NCBI GenBank assembly: GCA_002364005.1
Contig: DEXG01000008.1
Location: 38,480-99,853, forward strand
Direction: 5' to 3'
Length of the DNA stretch: 61,374 nucleotides
Source: Phycisphaerales bacterium UBA3190
GTDB lineage: Bacteria; Planctomycetota; Phycisphaerae; Phycisphaerales; UBA1924
In this document: positions 24,665 through 33,744 of the stretch, piece after piece
How the letters are laid out: each line of letters starts with the position of its first letter
How positions within the stretch are numbered: the stretch's first letter is position 1
Position numbers and translations under genes: made by a program
The notes under the pieces: model-generated
Databases searched by the model: none
What the model saw: only the letters and a program-made list of their open reading frames with translations
Told to the model about the DNA's origin: nothing

Positions 24665-26671
24665 TCAGGACTTGGCCTGTTTCTTGCCGTTGCTCTGATT
24701 GGTCCGGGCGCTGAGCTCGTCATACTTGCGGGCGTACATCACGCAGGTGCTGACCACCGTCGCGTGCGACCAGGTCAGCGGCGACACGCTCATCGGGGCC
24801 CCCGAATACGGGTCGAACTGCTCTGCCAAAACCCCCGAATGCAGCGTTCGCTGCGTCGTCCATTCCAAGAGCGGGATCGCGAGCCGAAGCTCGGTCAGGG
24901 TCTTGGCCTTGGCGATGTGGTACTGGGCGTGCCAGAGCGTGCAGATCACCCACGGGTTGCCCGGAACCTCGTCGGTCTTCTCGGTCTCGACCTGGTGGTA
25001 GTAGTCACGCTCGTAGCGGGCGCACCCGCCGACATCGGTCTTGACCCACAGCACATCACGCAGCGAGTTCATCTCCGATTCGACCATTTGGTCGTCGGGC
25101 TCGAACGCCCCAAAGGCGAACAGGGCGTAGTTGGCGCTGTCGCGTGTCATGTCCAAGCGGTAGCTGCCGTCTTCCAGCGGGACCGCCATGCGGGCGAACT
25201 GCTTGCGTTCCTTGTGCCACATGTGACGACGCAGGGCACCCTTCATGCGTTCGGCACCCTCGCGGAACGACGCCGCCCGGTCCATCTCGCCGAAATCACG
25301 GGCGAACTTGGACGCCGCGTTAAGCGCCCCGATTGTCGCGGCAACAGTGAAGGTATGGATCCCGCGTCGTTCTTCCCAGAGGTCCCACGACTGCAGGGGC
25401 AGCCCGTTGTGATCGCGGTGCTCGAGCATCCACTGGGCTGGCCGGACGACCAGCGAGATGTAGAGTTCTTTGATGAACTCCACATCCCGGAACGCCTCGT
25501 AATGCTCACGCAGGGCCCAGACTGTCAGGGCCGTCTCGTCCTGCTGGATGGGCAGGATGGCCTGACCATCGAGCACCCACGGGTGCCACGAACTGGCCAG
25601 ATTGCCCTCGGGCGTGTACTTGTGCAGGAAGTAGGGCTTGTCACCGATGCACTTGGCCGCGAATCGGAAGAAGTTGCGGCTCAGCTCGCTCTGACCGGCC
25701 AGGATCAACCCGTGCGCGACCAGTGCGCCGTCACGCATCCAGCAGTACGAGTAGTGGTCGCCGGCGAAGTGGGTGATGTCGCTGTCGTTGGCCGCGATGA
25801 TCGCGCCGCCGTTGTCAATCTGCGTACGCAGGATCAGCTGGCTGCGGTAGTACAGGTCCTGCACGGGCTCGGGCAGGGCACCGATGTTGATCGGTTCCTT
25901 GCGCGACCAGAGCTTCCAGTACGCCTCGGTCCGGGTGATCAGACGCTCCGGCCCGATCTCCCAGATGCGCTGGTTGATGCGTTTGGCATCTTCGTAGTCC
26001 TCGGTGCAGACAATCCACATCGTCGCTTCCTGCGACTCGAATGGCTTGATCTGCAGGTTGATGCCCACCGTCGCGTCGACCGAGCCCTGACTGATCGCGT
26101 TGCGACCGAGCTGGCCGTCCTCGGCATCACGCCAGGTGCCCTCGGCACCGCCCACACGCTTGGCACCGATCGCCCAGTGCTCCACGCCCGCTTTGTTCTG
26201 ATCGCAGGTGTTGATCAGGAAGTACGCATCGTCCTTGTACATGATGACGGCACGGGTGGTCGGGTCGTAGTTGGCCGTGTCGCCCACGGGTGAGCCGTTG
26301 ATCGAAAGGTCGCAGTGGAAGAACACCCGCACATCCCGCGCGGCCCCGGCCAGATCACGCACGGTGAAATGCCTGAAATACACGGGCTGATGGATATCGA
26401 CCACATCGTTGCACACGATCTCGATGCCCAGGTTGTGGTGGGTGAGCGTGACCTCGGTGGTGAGTGAGTCGGGCTTGTACCGCAGGTCGCGGTGCCAGCC
26501 CTCGTCCTCGATCCAGGCCATCTCCCCGTCCACCCAGACCCCGAATCGCTGCACATGCCCGTTGGTGTGGTTGTGTCGCCCAACACGCGGCGAGTACAGG
26601 TCTCGGATCCGGTACAGATCGTCAAAGGTGATGAGCAGGCTTCCGTTCCCGACGGGGATATCTCTGGGCAT
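24665..26671 (-). CDS. GH15 glucoamylase-like glycoside hydrolase
   Basis: A 668-residue protein with a GH15 organisation: an N-terminal beta-sandwich (PRDIPVGNGSLLITFDDLYRIRDLYSP, about 1-260) and a C-terminal (alpha/alpha)6 barrel. Catalytic candidates are the general acid Glu in DLWEERRGIH and the general base Glu in GVLAEQFDP. SYCWMRDGALVAHGL and TWSHATVV are also typical. No signal peptide is evident, so it probably acts in the cytoplasm on alpha-glucans, trehalose or similar glucosides. It is likely monocistronic. The 304 bases upstream hold no recognised gene. Confidence 0.92.
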   Translation of the reverse strand: MPRDIPVGNGSLLITFDDLYRIRDLYSPRVGRHNHTNGHVQRFGVWVDGEMAWIEDEGWHRDLRYKPDSLTTEVTLTHHNLGIEIVCNDVVDIHQPVYFRHFTVRDLAGAARDVRVFFHCDLSINGSPVGDTANYDPTTRAVIMYKDDAYFLINTCDQNKAGVEHWAIGAKRVGGAEGTWRDAEDGQLGRNAISQGSVDATVGINLQIKPFESQEATMWIVCTEDYEDAKRINQRIWEIGPERLITRTEAYWKLWSRKEPINIGALPEPVQDLYYRSQLILRTQIDNGGAIIAANDSDITHFAGDHYSYCWMRDGALVAHGLILAGQSELSRNFFRFAAKCIGDKPYFLHKYTPEGNLASSWHPWVLDGQAILPIQQDETALTVWALREHYEAFRDVEFIKELYISLVVRPAQWMLEHRDHNGLPLQSWDLWEERRGIHTFTVAATIGALNAASKFARDFGEMDRAASFREGAERMKGALRRHMWHKERKQFARMAVPLEDGSYRLDMTRDSANYALFAFGAFEPDDQMVESEMNSLRDVLWVKTDVGGCARYERDYYHQVETEKTDEVPGNPWVICTLWHAQYHIAKAKTLTELRLAIPLLEWTTQRTLHSGVLAEQFDPYSGAPMSVSPLTWSHATVVSTCVMYARKYDELSARTNQSNGKKQAKS

Positions 26672-26975
26672 GGTGGGTCTCGTACTCAGGTCAACATGGG
26701 CGTATTTGCGTGTGCAAGCTGAAGATGCTATCGGCTGTCCGCCGGGCGCTGTTGCCTCATCCAGACCGATTCGCCCAAAAACAGGGCATATGGCGGAGTA
26801 TCAGGACGAATCCGGGCGATGTTGAACGCTTCTTGTGTTTTCCCCGATGCTGCGTTACGCTGGTTCGGGTCTTGGTGGGTCTGTTTTTGCCTGCCGTTTA
26901 CATGCCCCCCCGGTTCTGGGGTGTTCACCGACCGACGAGCGGAACCCCTCATACGACGCGCTGGAGTACTACTCG
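26672..26975. other. Intergenic region, no gene recognised
   Basis: The stretch between the GH15 start and the small ORF at 26976 contains no ORF with protein-like composition and no repeat or RNA gene that I can recognise. It should hold the GH15 promoter on the minus strand. Confidence 0.5.
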
Positions 26976-27086
26976 ATGCACGAAGACGGGTTTGAGATCG
27001 GTGTCCAGGAATCAGGCATGGGCAAGTACCCCGCCTTCTTCTGGGCCACGCGAGACGGGATCCAGGGACGCGACTTCACACGCTGA
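26976..27086 (+). CDS. Possible 36-residue small protein
   Basis: A short ORF with GGAG nine bases before the ATG at 26976. The encoded peptide (MHEDGFEIGVQESGMGKYPA, then FFWATRDGIQGRDFTR) has a balanced, non-random composition. The frame is open upstream to 26835 (TTG), but that part is Cys/Pro-rich and has no ribosome-binding site. No family is recognised. It could be a real small protein or a chance ORF. Confidence 0.35.
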   Translation: MHEDGFEIGVQESGMGKYPAFFWATRDGIQGRDFTR

Positions 27087-27127
27087 ACGGGTGATCCGCA
27101 TCCGGCTGGTTCATTCAGGGTGATGGC

Positions 27128-27478
27128 TCAAGGCTTCTCGTCGAGCAGCGCCGCGGCAGCGGCCTCGGGTGAGGTTTCGTCACCGAGTTCATCGAACTCA
27201 TCAGTTGACTCGGGCCGCAGTGCCTCGATGCGCTGCTTGGGGTCGCCGATGTAGTTGAACTGCACGCCGAAGTTCTCACCGACCTTGACGGCGGTGCCGT
27301 TGCCCACACATTTGTTGTTGACGCGGATCTCCAGGTCTTCCTCGGCGTCCTTACCCAGCTCAATAATTGAGCCCGGGACCCAGTTGAGGATGTCATGGAC
27401 CTTGAGTGGGCGTTGGCCCAGCACCACCACGAAGGGGACCTCGATCTTCATGATGCGGCGCAAATCGATGCTGCTCAT
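27128..27478 (-). CDS. FliN/SpoA-domain flagellar-type protein
   Basis: A 116-residue protein with a C-ring SpoA domain: VVLGQRPLKVHDILNWVPGSIIEL, then DLEIRVNNKCVGNGTAVKVGENFGV. This is the FliN/YscQ core of the flagellar switch or type III C-ring. No other flagellar or secretion gene is visible; it follows fabF by about 130 bases in the same orientation. The acidic C-terminal tail (about 88-116) is not typical of FliN. It may be a switch component encoded away from the flagellar cluster, or a repurposed SpoA protein. Confidence 0.85.
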   Translation of the reverse strand: MSSIDLRRIMKIEVPFVVVLGQRPLKVHDILNWVPGSIIELGKDAEEDLEIRVNNKCVGNGTAVKVGENFGVQFNYIGDPKQRIEALRPESTDEFDELGDETSPEAAAAALLDEKP

Positions 27479-27606
27479 ATCAACTCCATCGGCAACTTCT
27501 GCGCTCTGCTTCAGAGCGCATGCACAAACGCGGAACGCTCTGGGAGTTACGCAAGGGCGGTGCCAATGGGATTGGGGTCAGGATTTGGGGTCTGGGTTTG
27601 GGGCGA

Positions 27607-28881
27607 TCAGCCCTCGTACTTCGAGCAGATCAGGGTCACATTGTGCCCGCCGAAGCCGAAGGTATTGTTCATCACATGCTTCACCGACATCTCGCGGGGC
27701 TGATTGGCCACGATGTCGATCTGATCGAAGCCATCGTCGAGGTTGTCGATGTTGATGGTGGGGGGGACCAGCGATTCATTGATCGCCCCGATGCAGGCGA
27801 TGAGTTCGACTGCGCCTGACGCACCCAGGCAGTGCCCGTGCATGGACTTGGTCGAGTTCATCACGAGATCGTTGCCGGGCTTGGAGCGGGCGCCAAAGAC
27901 CTGCTGGACGGCATAGACCTCGGCCTTGTCGCCCAGGGGCGTCGATGTGCCGTGGGCATTGATGTAGTTGATGTCATCGGTCGTAAGCCCGGCGTCTTCC
28001 AGCGCCCACTTCATCGAGTTGCACGCCCCTCGCCCCTCAGCGTTGGGGGCGGTGATGTGGCTGGCGTCGCAGGAGTTGCCCGTGCCCGTCAGCTCGGCGT
28101 AGATGGTGGCCCCGCGTGCCTTGGCGTGCTCTTCGGACTCGAGCACATACATGCCCGCACCCTCAGCGAGCACGAACCCGTCGCGGTCCTTGTCGAAGGG
28201 ACGCGAAGCGCGGGTGGGCTCGTCGTTGCGGGTCGAGAGCGCCTTCATGGTCATGAACGCACCGATGCACAGCGGGGTGACCGCGGCTTCTGAGCCGCCG
28301 GCGATCATCACATCGGCCTTGCCCGACCGGATGTAGCTCATCGCGTCGCCGATCGCGTGGCCCGAGGAGGCGCACGCGGTCGCGTGGGCACTGGCCGGGC
28401 CCTGCATATTGAACTGGATGGCGATGTTGCCCGTGATGGCGTTGACCATCAGCTTGGGCACGGTGAAGGGGTTGATCCGCGAGGGGCCCTTCTCCCGCAG
28501 GGTCATCACCGATTGCTCGATGGCGTAGATGCCACCGATACCCGAGCCGACCACAACCCCGTGGCGTGTCGGGTCACCCGAGCTGGGGTCCCATCCCGAG
28601 TGCTTGACGGCTTCGATCGCAGCCGCCAACCCGAGCTGGGCGCTGCGGTCCAATCGCCTCGCCTCTTTCTTGTCGATCACCGACGCCGGGTCCCAGTCTG
28701 AGACCTGCCCGGCGATCTCGACCGCCCAGTCCTTGTACTGATCGAAATCAGGGTGCTGGATGTGGGCGATACCCGATTGCCCCGCCTTCATGGCTTCCCA
28801 TGTGGTGGCGGCGCTGTGCCCAAGGTCAGTGAGGGCACCGTAGCCGGTGATGACAACTCGACGATGTGACTGATTGGACAT
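27607..28881 (-). CDS. fabF: 3-oxoacyl-ACP synthase II
   Basis: A 424-residue elongating condensing enzyme. The catalytic Cys is in ATACASSGHAIGDA and the two His are in INAHGTSTPLGDK and NSTKSMHGHCLGASGAVE. Length and the ending GGHNVTLICSKYE match FabF. It follows acpP in the usual acpP-fabF order, with a gap of about 100 bases that may include a minor promoter. It supplies the elongation step for the FabH-initiated chain; the partner fab genes are in the operon near 14-18 kb. Confidence 0.96.
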   Translation of the reverse strand: MSNQSHRRVVITGYGALTDLGHSAATTWEAMKAGQSGIAHIQHPDFDQYKDWAVEIAGQVSDWDPASVIDKKEARRLDRSAQLGLAAAIEAVKHSGWDPSSGDPTRHGVVVGSGIGGIYAIEQSVMTLREKGPSRINPFTVPKLMVNAITGNIAIQFNMQGPASAHATACASSGHAIGDAMSYIRSGKADVMIAGGSEAAVTPLCIGAFMTMKALSTRNDEPTRASRPFDKDRDGFVLAEGAGMYVLESEEHAKARGATIYAELTGTGNSCDASHITAPNAEGRGACNSMKWALEDAGLTTDDINYINAHGTSTPLGDKAEVYAVQQVFGARSKPGNDLVMNSTKSMHGHCLGASGAVELIACIGAINESLVPPTINIDNLDDGFDQIDIVANQPREMSVKHVMNNTFGFGGHNVTLICSKYEG

Positions 28882-28981
28882 GGGCTCGATGCTCTCGTGT
28901 TTCGTTGAACGCCGGGCTATGAATCACAGCACCCCACCAGCGATGCTGATGGGGTTGCCGGTGTTGCCTGCGGTGTGGGTG

Positions 28982-29230
28982 TCAATCGACCCCGTTGGCC
29001 TGCTTGATAAAGTCGACGGCTTGGCCGACGGTCTGGATCTTCTCGGCCTGCTCATCGGGGATGGATGTCTCGAACTCGTCTTCGAACTCCATGACGAGCT
29101 CAACGGTATCGAGTGAGTCGGCGTTGAGATCTTCGACAAAGCTGGTATCGCGGGTGATCTTCGCCTTGTCGGCGCCCATCTGCTCAGCCACGATCTCGAT
29201 CACCTTTGCTTCAATTTCCTGTTCGGTCAC
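28982..29230 (-). CDS. acpP: Acyl carrier protein
   Basis: An 82-residue acidic carrier protein. The phosphopantetheine Ser is in LNADSLDTVELVMEFEDEF. The GTG at 29228-29230 is chosen because GGAG lies 8 bases upstream and the length becomes normal; an ATG at 29278 would add 16 residues that ACPs lack. It carries acyl chains for FabD/FabF/FabH/PlsX. Confidence 0.94.
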   Translation of the reverse strand: MTEQEIEAKVIEIVAEQMGADKAKITRDTSFVEDLNADSLDTVELVMEFEDEFETSIPDEQAEKIQTVGQAVDFIKQANGVD

Positions 29231-29579
29231 AGCGTCGTCTCCGGTTTGGGAAGGGAAGAGGTCGCCGAGATGTCCCACGACACCTCAATGGCCCTTCCCG
29301 TATCAGGCCACGATTCTAGCCGCCCATCACGGGTTTGCCAAATCGGACCTGACAAGGTTGCGACGATTGATTTTCGGGCATTGCAGACCCCCTGGCGCGG
29401 GTTATCGACCGAACTAACCGGCATCTTCGACCCATCGGTTCGTGTTCATGGGCTTCAGGACCTCAGCATCGGGTTGACGGTCCAGATCACGCCCAACAGG
29501 GTCGATGGGGGCTTTGAATCCCGCGTGGTGCGGGATCGTGTTCTTCATCCCCCCTACGCGGGACACCAAGGAGCCGTCC
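29231..29579. other. Divergent intergenic region of acpP and the DUF1444 gene
   Basis: There is no gene between the acpP start and the DUF1444 start. A hairpin, ATCCCGC-GTGGT-GCGGGAT (29518-29536), is in the DUF1444 leader, about 45 nt before its ATG. No RNA gene or repeat is recognised elsewhere in the stretch. Confidence 0.5.
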
Positions 29580-30383
29580 ATGGGATCCATGCCCATCGAA
29601 CCCGAGGCATTCGCCGAACAGGTCGCCAAGCTCATCGAGCGCATGCAGCCGGGTTTCAAGATCGATCGCGTCAACGCGCAGGAACTGCTCGTCAACGGTC
29701 GTCGTCTCGATCTGGAAAACCTCTTCCGCATGGTGGCCCATGAGCCCGATCGCGGGACGGACATCGTGGAACACTTCCTCGATCAGCTCTTCGCGGGCGA
29801 GTCGATGGAGGTCGCCGACGAGTCGTTCGATCAGGTCAAGGCACGCATCATGCCCCGCATCCAGCCCGTCTCGATCTTCGAGCACCTGAGCGAGGAACTC
29901 GTGGCCCATGTGCCCTTCGTGAACAACACGGTCATCGTGTTCGTGCTCGACATGCCGCACATGACCGTGAGCATCACGACCGAGCAGGTCGTGCGGTGGG
30001 GGATCACCATCGACGAACTCGAGGATATCGCTCGCGAGAACCTCGATCTGTACGCACCGGAGCTTGAGATGCAGGTCATCGAATCGGCCGAGGGCGGACG
30101 GGCGGTGATCGTCGCAGAACAGGACGGCTACGACGCGGCACGCCTGCTCATGAGCGACCTGCACGCGAAGCTGGCCCATCAGCTCGGGGCGGACTTCTAT
30201 GTCGCAACACCGGCGCGGGATATGTTCATCGCCCTCAGCTGCGAGCCGGTCGACTTTGTCGATCGCCTGCGCAAGCGTGTGGCCGAGGACTTCTCACGAC
30301 TGCCTTACCCGATCACGCAGGACCTGTTCCTTGTGACCCAGGACGGCGTCGCCGGCACGACCTGGATGAACAAGGCCGCCTGA
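29580..30383 (+). CDS. DUF1444 (YtpQ-like) family protein
   Basis: A 267-residue soluble protein of the DUF1444/UPF0354 family, of unknown biochemical function. Family-like segments are LLVNGRRLDLENLFRMV, RIMPRIQPVSIF, VNNTVIVFVLDMPHMTVSIT, and the C-terminal LPYPITQDLFLVTQDGV. The ATG at 29580 is preferred because AAGGAG lies 6 bases upstream; the frame extends further upstream without a better start. A strong terminator follows. Confidence 0.85.
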   Translation: MGSMPIEPEAFAEQVAKLIERMQPGFKIDRVNAQELLVNGRRLDLENLFRMVAHEPDRGTDIVEHFLDQLFAGESMEVADESFDQVKARIMPRIQPVSIFEHLSEELVAHVPFVNNTVIVFVLDMPHMTVSITTEQVVRWGITIDELEDIARENLDLYAPELEMQVIESAEGGRAVIVAEQDGYDAARLLMSDLHAKLAHQLGADFYVATPARDMFIALSCEPVDFVDRLRKRVAEDFSRLPYPITQDLFLVTQDGVAGTTWMNKAA

Positions 30384-30405
30384 TCGCAACACAAGAATGA
30401 CCCGA

Positions 30406-30433
30406 GCGGACCGCTGATTTGCGGTCCGCTTTT
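30406..30433 (+). terminator. Rho-independent terminator after the DUF1444 gene
   Basis: GCGGACCGC (30406-30414), loop TGATTT, GCGGTCCGC (30421-30429), then TTTT (30430-30433). It lies 22 bases past the stop and also faces the convergent FkbM gene. Confidence 0.92.
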
Positions 30434-30458
30434 CTCTGCGCGGTACGGGCATCGTTTG

Positions 30459-31178
30459 TCAGTTCCGATCCCGGTACGGGACGCAGACATAGTTCAGGTA
30501 GGGCTTGTCGATCGAAGCGCGGGCCTGAGCAAGCTCTTCGATCGGATGCTGCCTGCCATCGTGCAGGTAGTAGGCGCTGTAGCCGATCGATCCGAGCTGC
30601 TCGAAGAGGTCCGATTCGTTCACCTGCTTGTCGTGCAGCTCAAAGAGCAGCGTGGGCATGTCCCGCTGGAGTGTGTTCATGGCGCCGGCAAAGACCGCCG
30701 GCTCGTGCCCCTCGACATCGCACTTGATGAACGACACCGGCCGATCGGCGTGCTCCTCGATATACGCGTCGATCGTCGTGAGCGGGATCGTGAAGGAGTC
30801 GTCCGCCTCGGGCAGGTCGCGTTCGATCGAGGCCCCGCCCAGGTGGGACATCACCCGTCGCAGGGTGGCCTGCCCCGGCTGGCTGGAAAGCCCCGTCTCG
30901 GCGATCTCCAGCTGGTGCAGCTTGAACGAGTGACGCAGCTTCTTGAGCGCATCGATCATCTCGGGCTGGGGTTCAAAGGCGATCACACGCCCTTCTCGGC
31001 CCACGGCTTTGGACATCCAGTAGCTGTAGATCCCCGCGTTGGCACCGATATCCAGTACCAGCTTGCCACGCAGCTGCTGGGCGAGCAGAAAACGCAGCTC
31101 GTCACGCTCGGTCCGGTTGCGGTACCGCCAGGCGCGATGGAGCATGTGCACAGATTCGAAGAGTCCCAGGCCGGTCAT
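30459..31178 (-). CDS. FkbM-family methyltransferase
   Basis: A 239-residue SAM-dependent O-methyltransferase of the FkbM type. The Rossmann motif is LVLDIGANAGIYSYWMSK, with VIAFEPQPEM as the acidic motif, then FIKCDVEGHEPAVFAGA, the FkbM signature. The acceptor is probably a sugar or other small molecule. The ATG at 31178 is chosen because it leaves room for the divergent amidotransferase promoter; the frame runs to 31406, but that part overlaps the other gene. Sulfotransferase neighbours fit a surface-glycan decoration role, which is inference. Confidence 0.88.
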   Translation of the reverse strand: MTGLGLFESVHMLHRAWRYRNRTERDELRFLLAQQLRGKLVLDIGANAGIYSYWMSKAVGREGRVIAFEPQPEMIDALKKLRHSFKLHQLEIAETGLSSQPGQATLRRVMSHLGGASIERDLPEADDSFTIPLTTIDAYIEEHADRPVSFIKCDVEGHEPAVFAGAMNTLQRDMPTLLFELHDKQVNESDLFEQLGSIGYSAYYLHDGRQHPIEELAQARASIDKPYLNYVCVPYRDRN

Positions 31179-31238
31179 ACGCGGGCATGATAGTGGCCCA
31201 CTTCGATCAGGGACGCGAGACCCGGCTATTGTTGATCG

Positions 31239-31940
31239 ATGATTCTGCTGATCGACAACTACGATTCCTTCACATGGAACCTCGTGCAGCGATTGGGCGA
31301 GCTTGATCGCACGCTCGAGCCCGGACGCGATCTGGTCGTGGTGCGCCATGATGAGATCACCCCCGATCAGGCCCAGCAGCTCGACAATGGGCGGGGGCCG
31401 AGCCATGTCATCATCTCACCCGGCCCCTGCACCCCCAAGGAAGCGGGCGTTTCGGGCGACATCATCGAGCATTTCGCCGGCCGGGTCCCCGTGCTGGGCG
31501 TCTGCCTCGGGCACCAGTGCATGGCTGATATCAACGGCATGGTCGTCGAACGCCACCCGCTGCTGATGCACGGCAAGACTTCCTCGATCGTCCACGACGG
31601 GCAAGGGGTGTTCGAGGGGGTCTCCACACCAACCACCGTAGCCCGGTACCACTCACTCGTGGTCCGCCGCAATACCGTGCCGGACCTGCAACTCGGTCAG
31701 GACGGCTGGGCCGTCAGCGCCTCCTGCTTCGACGAGATCGACGGCGAGCGGGTCGAGGTCGTGATGGGGCTTCGCCGGGTCTGGGCCGATCCGAGCAAGC
31801 AGCCGCTGGAGGGCGTGCAGTTCCACCCCGAGAGCTTCATGACCCCCGAGGGGGTCATCATGCTGTGGAACTTCCTGCGTATGGGCCCGGGGGGACGCGA
31901 GGTCCCACGCCCCGAACCGAGCCAAGCCGTCGGTTTCTGA
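31239..31940 (+). CDS. Aminodeoxychorismate/anthranilate synthase glutamine amidotransferase (PabA/TrpG-like)
   Basis: A 233-residue class I glutamine amidotransferase that releases ammonia from glutamine for a chorismate-using partner. It begins MILLIDNYDSFTWNLVQ. The nucleophile elbow is GVCLGHQC and the His/Glu pair is in GVQFHPESF. It is a stand-alone GATase, so the partner PabB/TrpE is outside the window. PabA and TrpG cannot be separated here. Its stop is 22 bases before the first sulfotransferase, a spacing that suggests co-transcription. Confidence 0.92.
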   Translation: MILLIDNYDSFTWNLVQRLGELDRTLEPGRDLVVVRHDEITPDQAQQLDNGRGPSHVIISPGPCTPKEAGVSGDIIEHFAGRVPVLGVCLGHQCMADINGMVVERHPLLMHGKTSSIVHDGQGVFEGVSTPTTVARYHSLVVRRNTVPDLQLGQDGWAVSASCFDEIDGERVEVVMGLRRVWADPSKQPLEGVQFHPESFMTPEGVIMLWNFLRMGPGGREVPRPEPSQAVGF

Positions 31941-31962
31941 TCGGGGTTCAAGCCCCGTAGAG

Positions 31963-32847
31963 ATGAACACCGATAGCGTCAATATGCCCGATCACCCTGA
32001 CTTTCTCTGTGTTGGCGCGCAGAAAGCCGCGACGAGCTGGTTGTACGGCTCGCTCAAGCGACTGCCCGGGCTGTTCCTGCCGGTGGTGAAGGAGTCGCAC
32101 TTCTTCCGCGAGACCTCGGTGACGCCCTTCGCATGGGCCGGCGGCCTGCGCCGGGGGCAGTCGGAGAAGCTCCTGGGGGTGTATCGCCAGCGTTCGGATC
32201 TGACGGGCGAGCACCGGCACATCGAGGCCCAACTCCGGCACTACAGCGCGGAGCTGGTTGATGAGGCCTGGTACCGACAAGTATTCTCGTTCGCCGAGCC
32301 GGGGGACCTGCGTGGCGAGGTCTGCCCCTCGTACTTCGGGCTGCCTGCGTATGACATCGAGCGGGTGAACGCGATCAACCCTGAGGTTCGCATCGTGCTG
32401 CTTGTGCGGGACCCGGTCGATCGCATCTGGTCGGGGATCCGCATGCACAAGAAGCAGCGGGGCGGGGCGGTCGATCTCGATCGGCTCATCGCCGACCCCG
32501 ACGCGCTGCGAATCTTCATCGACTACACACGCTATAGCGAGGCGATCCCGTGCTGGCGAGCGGGCGTGGGGGATCGGCTGCGGGTGGTGCTCTTCGACGA
32601 CATCGCCGAGCGGCCGCGGGAAACGCTGGGGGAGATCCTGGACCATATCGGCTATCGGGGCAGTCCCGGATTGCCCAAGGCCCGGCCCCCGATGAATGTG
32701 GGCGAGCCGACCCCGATGCCGATCGGGTATCGTGAGCGGCTGTACACGCTGCTTAAATCGCAGTACGCGTTCCTCGAGACGATCGACCCTGTGCGGGTTG
32801 CTCAATGGCGTATGAAACACGAGGGGGCGCTGCAATCGGCGGCGTGA
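31963..32847 (+). CDS. PAPS-dependent sulfotransferase, paralog 1
   Basis: A 294-residue sulfotransferase that moves a sulfonate group from PAPS to a hydroxyl or amine acceptor. The 5'-phosphosulfate loop is GAQKAATSWL from about residue 18. The 3'-phosphate motif is in VLLVRDPVDRIWS. It lacks a membrane helix, so it is soluble. It is one of three tandem paralogs that share the opening DFLCVGAQKA and similar spacing. The acceptor may be a polysaccharide, as expected for sulfated planctomycete glycans. Another in-frame Met lies at residue 8. Confidence 0.93.
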   Translation: MNTDSVNMPDHPDFLCVGAQKAATSWLYGSLKRLPGLFLPVVKESHFFRETSVTPFAWAGGLRRGQSEKLLGVYRQRSDLTGEHRHIEAQLRHYSAELVDEAWYRQVFSFAEPGDLRGEVCPSYFGLPAYDIERVNAINPEVRIVLLVRDPVDRIWSGIRMHKKQRGGAVDLDRLIADPDALRIFIDYTRYSEAIPCWRAGVGDRLRVVLFDDIAERPRETLGEILDHIGYRGSPGLPKARPPMNVGEPTPMPIGYRERLYTLLKSQYAFLETIDPVRVAQWRMKHEGALQSAA

Positions 32848-32856
32848 ATCCAGGAA

Positions 32857-33744
32857 ATGAATCAGCGTGACCGCTCCAACCCGATCCCCCGACCGCCGGA
32901 CTTTCTCTGCGTTGGTGCGCAGAAAGCAGCAACAAGCTGGCTGCACTGCTCGCTCATGCGATTGCCCGGGGTGTTCCTGCCGGTGCTCAAGGAGCTTCAT
33001 TACTTCCTCGAGAGTGCCTCCAACCCGCCCAAGTGGACAACTGAGATGCGCCGGGGCCAAGCCAAGAAGATTCAGGGCGAGTATCACCAGCTCCGCTACC
33101 TGCGGGATCACCATCGCATCGAAGAGCAACTCGCGCATTGCCGCGCCGAGCGGGTCGATGACGATTGGTATCGTCAGGTCTTCTCCTTCGCACGCGCGGG
33201 TGATCTCTGTGGTGAAGTCTGCCCGACCTACTTCAAGCTCCCCGACCACGACATTCAGCGCGTCAACGCGTTGAACCCGCAGGTTCGCGTCGTGTTGCTG
33301 ATCCGTGATCCTGTTGATCGGTGCTGGTCGAACATCCGCATGCGGAAGAAGCGTCTGGGCGATGCAGTCGATATCGAACAGCTCTTTCGCACGCCCGGTG
33401 GCTTACAGAACTTTCTCGATAACTCCAACTATGCGCAGTCCATTTCGCGCTGGAAGAGCCATGTCGGCGATCGTTTGCGTCTGTTCCTCTTCGACGACAT
33501 CGCGGAGCGGCCGGACGCGGTCTTCAGGGAGGCGTTGGAACACATCGGCTACACACGCGAGCCCGAGTTGCCGGCGCTGGGCATGGTGAATGTGGGGAAT
33601 CCCGCACCGATGCCCGACGCGTACCGGGCCCGGTTGTTTGAACTGCTTGAACCCCAATACGACTTCCTCTCGTCGATGTACCCAGAGCGTGTCGCCCTGT
33701 GGCGATCGGTCCATGAGCGGGCGCTGAGGGGGGCCGCATGCTGA
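32857..33744 (+). CDS. PAPS-dependent sulfotransferase, paralog 2
   Basis: A 295-residue sulfotransferase, clearly homologous to the preceding gene along its length. The PAPS loop GAQKAATSWL lies near residue 20 and the 3'-phosphate motif is VVLLIRDPVDRCWS. Later conserved patches such as GDRLRLFLFDDIAERP and VGNPAPMPDAYR match paralog 1. The gap to paralog 1 is 9 bases; the 3' end overlaps paralog 3 by 7 bases. Confidence 0.93.
   Translation: MNQRDRSNPIPRPPDFLCVGAQKAATSWLHCSLMRLPGVFLPVLKELHYFLESASNPPKWTTEMRRGQAKKIQGEYHQLRYLRDHHRIEEQLAHCRAERVDDDWYRQVFSFARAGDLCGEVCPTYFKLPDHDIQRVNALNPQVRVVLLIRDPVDRCWSNIRMRKKRLGDAVDIEQLFRTPGGLQNFLDNSNYAQSISRWKSHVGDRLRLFLFDDIAERPDAVFREALEHIGYTREPELPALGMVNVGNPAPMPDAYRARLFELLEPQYDFLSSMYPERVALWRSVHERALRGAAC

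Noticed and set aside
24659..26293. 544-residue plus-strand ORF opposite the GH15 gene
   Set aside because: An antisense shadow of the glucoamylase-like gene, with valine/aspartate bias and no motif.
31948..33249. 433-residue minus-strand ORF over the sulfotransferases
   Set aside because: Antisense shadow; the plus strand carries clear PAPS motifs.
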